Source: Picosynechococcus sp. PCC 7002 (lineage in GTDB: Bacteria > Cyanobacteriota > Cyanobacteriia > Cyanobacteriales > MRBY01). From it: DNA of 64,000 nucleotides. Where the stretch lies: assembly GCF_963860125.1 (NCBI RefSeq), contig NZ_CAWLFA010000001.1, forward strand, positions 1,612,001 through 1,676,000, in the 5' to 3' direction. Both the position numbers and the translations under genes were made by a program. Shown in pieces: positions 61,880 through 64,000 of this stretch. Numbering within the stretch: position 1 is the first letter of the stretch; every line of letters starts with the position of its first letter. The notes under the pieces are model-generated. The model searched no databases, was not told the origin of the DNA, and worked only from the letters and a program-made list of their open reading frames with translations.

Positions 61880-62767
61880 TTAGGGGTGATATTGATTTAA
61901 AATTTTGCGGATATTTTCTTCTACCGAGACGACTTGTTCAACCATCGCTAAATGACCGCAGTGATCAATTTCTCGGACATTATTGCCCATACAACCAAAA
62001 CTAGGATGAAAGCTGGCTAAATGGCGCACATACTTCAGTTCCATGACGGGATCTTGCTGTCCTGCCAAAAAGTAAACCGGTTGGCCTAATTGCGCCACCA
62101 ACTGCGGTAGGTAATGCACTTCTTGTTCGGTGGTTGTTTCGAGGAGAGCGCCGAGGGCGGCAGTGGCATCGGCCTGGAGAAAGTCATGAATTCTCTGTTT
62201 TCCCCATTGTCTTGAGAGGGGACGATGCACCATTAACCGGGCAAAAAATAAGTCCAATAACGGTAAATGTTTCAGGAAGGGCCAACGGTTTTTGACGAGG
62301 TTCTGGCCAGCATTGCGAAACTTTTCAAAGTCTTCTTTGAGATAAATGCCCCCCCCAGCATTGATACAGATAATTCCCCGCACCCGTTCGGGACAAATGG
62401 CGGCCCCCCACAGAGCAATACTCCCCCCTAGGGAATGACCCACAAGCCAAACGTTTTTGAGGTTGAGGGTGTCGAGTAAATGTTGGAGATCGGTGCCGTA
62501 ATCTTGGAGAGTGTAGCCTTGGTCTGGGTAGCGATCGCCTTGGGTCTTCGCGGCAGATTCCCCAAAACCTCGGAGGTCGTAGGCGAGACAGGCATAATCT
62601 TGTTTTAAAAGATCAATGAGGGGCTGCCAATAGGCGCGACTCAGGAGCCAACCATGGATAAAAACAAGAGTGGGATATTCGGTCTCTTCTCCGGCAGGAT
62701 CTGCGGGGCGATCGCTGGGGGTAAAGTCATAGGCATGGAGCACATTGCGAATTACCGTTGTTGCCAT
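61880..62767 (-). CDS. Alpha/beta-fold hydrolase
   Basis: 295 residues. VFIHGWLLSRAYW, DLRGFGESA, nucleophile elbow WLVGHSLGGSIALW (Ser about residue 114), LAGQQDPVMELK and final His in IDHCGHLAMVEQ. Triad complete. Third hydrolase of the window; each has a different cap, so they are not recent copies. Substrate unknown. Confidence 0.9.
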   Translation of the reverse strand: MATTVIRNVLHAYDFTPSDRPADPAGEETEYPTLVFIHGWLLSRAYWQPLIDLLKQDYACLAYDLRGFGESAAKTQGDRYPDQGYTLQDYGTDLQHLLDTLNLKNVWLVGHSLGGSIALWGAAICPERVRGIICINAGGGIYLKEDFEKFRNAGQNLVKNRWPFLKHLPLLDLFFARLMVHRPLSRQWGKQRIHDFLQADATAALGALLETTTEQEVHYLPQLVAQLGQPVYFLAGQQDPVMELKYVRHLASFHPSFGCMGNNVREIDHCGHLAMVEQVVSVEENIRKILNQYHP

Positions 62768-62853
62768 AAAGTCTTGTTACCAATGGGCTCACATTTCGAT
62801 CATTTTTATATTTTACCCAAGAGCGTTCTCCCAGGTTGCCCTGTCTAGGGACA

Positions 62854-63576
62854 TCATGAAAGGTGCAACAGGCGATCGCGCACATTACTCGCAATCCGTT
62901 GACCTAAATACTCAGGAATCGCACTTTCATTGGGGCCAAAAAGATACAAAATCAGCCTTGCATTGCCGCGCCAAGACACCAAATTCGCATTAATCACTAA
63001 CAAATCTTCCTGCCAAATCGCATACATGGCCCGGTATAACAAACCTTCCTGCCCCTTAGCTTCGATGATTAAAGTCGGCAGATGGAAAACAGGGTCAATG
63101 TAAAATTCCGTATGCACCTCGGCGAGCCCCTCTGCAAAATCAAACTCGACGGCCAACATTTCCTCTACTTCAAAGCGCCCAGCCAGGGCTTCCCGCACCG
63201 CTCGACAGACGTTTCCGGCGGTATTTGGGGCGAGGGGCTGATTATTGCGATCAAGACTAATTTTAATAAAAACGAGCATCGGCGCTTGGATCTGCCCATA
63301 CAAACTGAGGCTATGGATCTTCAAACCGTAGGCTAAGAGAATGCCGAAAATATCACTTAAAAGAAAAGATTGGTTTCGGTAGGCAAACTGGAAGATGCTC
63401 CGGTTGCCTTCGGGATTAATCTCAACAATCGGCTTCTTGGCCCGGTAGAGCTGGTAGGCTAACTGGAGATTTTGAAATTGCGCTTCGCTACTGACGAATT
63501 GTTCGTAAAATTCGGGAAATGAACGGTTGAAACGTTTCAGTAGATCTAAATTAGAAGATTTGAGGGTGGCGGCCAT
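62854..63576 (-). CDS. ACT-like two-domain protein (NAD-GDH N-terminal-like)
   Basis: 240 residues. A helical start (LLKRFNRSFPEFYEQFVSSE) leads to two ACT-like beta-alpha units: one at ~50-130 (FAYRNQSFLLSDIFGILLAY, GLKIHSLSLYGQI) and one at ~160-235 (LPTLIIEAKGQEGLLYRAMY, VSWRGNARLILYLFG). The SFLLSDIFG segment resembles the regulatory N-terminus of the large NAD-specific glutamate dehydrogenase. No catalytic domain follows. Role may be amino-acid sensing; this is inference. Confidence 0.7.
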   Translation of the reverse strand: MAATLKSSNLDLLKRFNRSFPEFYEQFVSSEAQFQNLQLAYQLYRAKKPIVEINPEGNRSIFQFAYRNQSFLLSDIFGILLAYGLKIHSLSLYGQIQAPMLVFIKISLDRNNQPLAPNTAGNVCRAVREALAGRFEVEEMLAVEFDFAEGLAEVHTEFYIDPVFHLPTLIIEAKGQEGLLYRAMYAIWQEDLLVINANLVSWRGNARLILYLFGPNESAIPEYLGQRIASNVRDRLLHLS

Positions 63577-63805
63577 AGTTAATGGGGGGCAGTGGGGCTA
63601 AAGATACTCAACGATAAAGACGATGATGCGTTTGTGATCTCCGAATAACCCTTATTTTCTACAGTGTACTCCAGGAATTTTGCTCTTTCTGCTCCCTAGT
63701 GCCCCGGCAGCCCACAGTCAGCCTTCGCAAAAGATCTTGTAAGATTATCAAGAATATTTATTTGTCATGTCCTGCGACTTCATCCGAGGCGATCGCCCCC
63801 ATAAA

Positions 63806-64000
63806 ATGAGCATGGGTTTCCTAAAACGACTATTTAATCCCACCGTTGATGTTCCAAATGTCCAGATCAGTGATTCACAACTTGAGTCTGCTGGCCAACC
63901 GCGTATTTTCTTTAGCCTAGATCGCGACCTAGATCTCTACGAACTAGAAGAACTCTGTGATCAAGTCGGTTGGGCCAGACGCCCGATTCGTAAAGTCCGC
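63806..64000 (+). CDS. GNAT-family N-acetyltransferase (5' part; gene runs off the window)
   Basis: The frame from the ATG at 63806 (with further ATGs at 63767 and 63812) is open to the edge: 65 codons. It reads MSMGFLKRLFNP, then RIFFSLDRDLDLYELEELCD and QVGWARRPIRKVR. This N-terminus matches the cyanobacterial/chloroplast GNAT acetyltransferases of the NSI type as I remember. The acetyl-CoA motif would lie beyond the edge. Start choice is uncertain. Confidence 0.7.
   Translation, partial: MSMGFLKRLFNPTVDVPNVQISDSQLESAGQPRIFFSLDRDLDLYELEELCDQVGWARRPIRKVR

Noticed and set aside
5346..62767. The three alpha/beta hydrolases as a recent duplication
   Set aside because: Their caps, nucleophile elbows (HSMGA, HSWGA, HSLGG) and lengths differ, and nucleotide similarity by eye is low.
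1..64000. CRISPR array, tRNA genes, insertion sequences or prophage
   Set aside because: No regular spaced repeats, T-loop GGTTCGAATCC in gaps, transposase-like proteins, or phage genes were seen.

Overview
The window is typical cyanobacterial chromosome. It carries photosystem genes (psbD/psbC for D2 and CP43, psaC, the photosystem I assembly factor ycf3), glycogen synthase, menD (the step leading to phylloquinone), the DUF families common in cyanobacteria (DUF820/Uma2, DUF1824, DUF1997, DUF2470, DUF6679), and the HIP1 octamer GCGATCGC in very many genes. Moderate GC, a single-copy psbD-psbC overlap and the gene content suggest a unicellular beta-cyanobacterium, probably close to the marine Synechococcus PCC 7002 (Picosynechococcus) group. 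That assignment is inference from the sequence alone.

Layout. 0-9 kb: a partial HAD phosphatase, a small membrane protein, a Uma2 nuclease-like gene, menD converging on glgA, an alpha/beta hydrolase, the clpP-clpX protease operon and a metallo-beta-lactamase-fold protein without its metal ligands. 9-18 kb: an M50 site-2 protease, an O-antigen-ligase/TPR membrane protein, a run of small envelope or hypothetical genes, and RNase R. 18.08-18.78 kb: a gene-free stretch of almost 700 nt, rich in stem-loops, which is the best candidate for an undescribed element. 18.8-23 kb: a cyanobacterial protein of unknown function, purS-purQ, an ArsP-like permease and a hybrid histidine kinase. 23-33 kb: gcvP, a second hydrolase, then a plus-strand run of miaE, a small membrane protein, a mannose-1-phosphate guanylyltransferase, a lipoate ligase, a methyltransferase, a PE-rich lipoprotein and a beta-hydroxyacid dehydrogenase. 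33-42 kb: psbC-psbD, cobU, lgt-queF, a hicAB toxin-antitoxin pair with a likely operator, gatC, ycf3, holA, an exported protein and an M48 protease. 42-50 kb: DUF2470, a TIGR01777 epimerase, an HNH nuclease, an RND-type adaptor lipoprotein without a pump, an AI-2E-type permease, a response regulator, lipA and a membrane protein. 50-64 kb: endonuclease V, a proline-rich lipoprotein, a small beta-barrel protein, glcF-ddl, pgk, a universal stress protein, a tandem-repeat protein, psaC, DUF1997, a 40-residue membrane protein, a beta-CASP-type hydrolase with a C-terminal cysteine cluster, a third hydrolase, an ACT-like protein and the start of a GNAT acetyltransferase.

How the genes fit together. 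Several belong to photosynthesis and photorespiration: D2, CP43, PsaC, Ycf3, menD, glycolate dehydrogenase iron-sulfur subunit, glycine decarboxylase P protein and phosphoglycerate kinase. Glycine decarboxylase needs lipoyl groups, and lipA plus a lipoate ligase homologue lie in the same 64 kb, though in different transcription units. There is no rRNA, recognisable tRNA, insertion sequence, prophage or CRISPR array. The only clearly accessory modules are hicAB and the Uma2 gene. The reading is otherwise ordinary, and the points most worth a second look are non-coding or are domain oddities.
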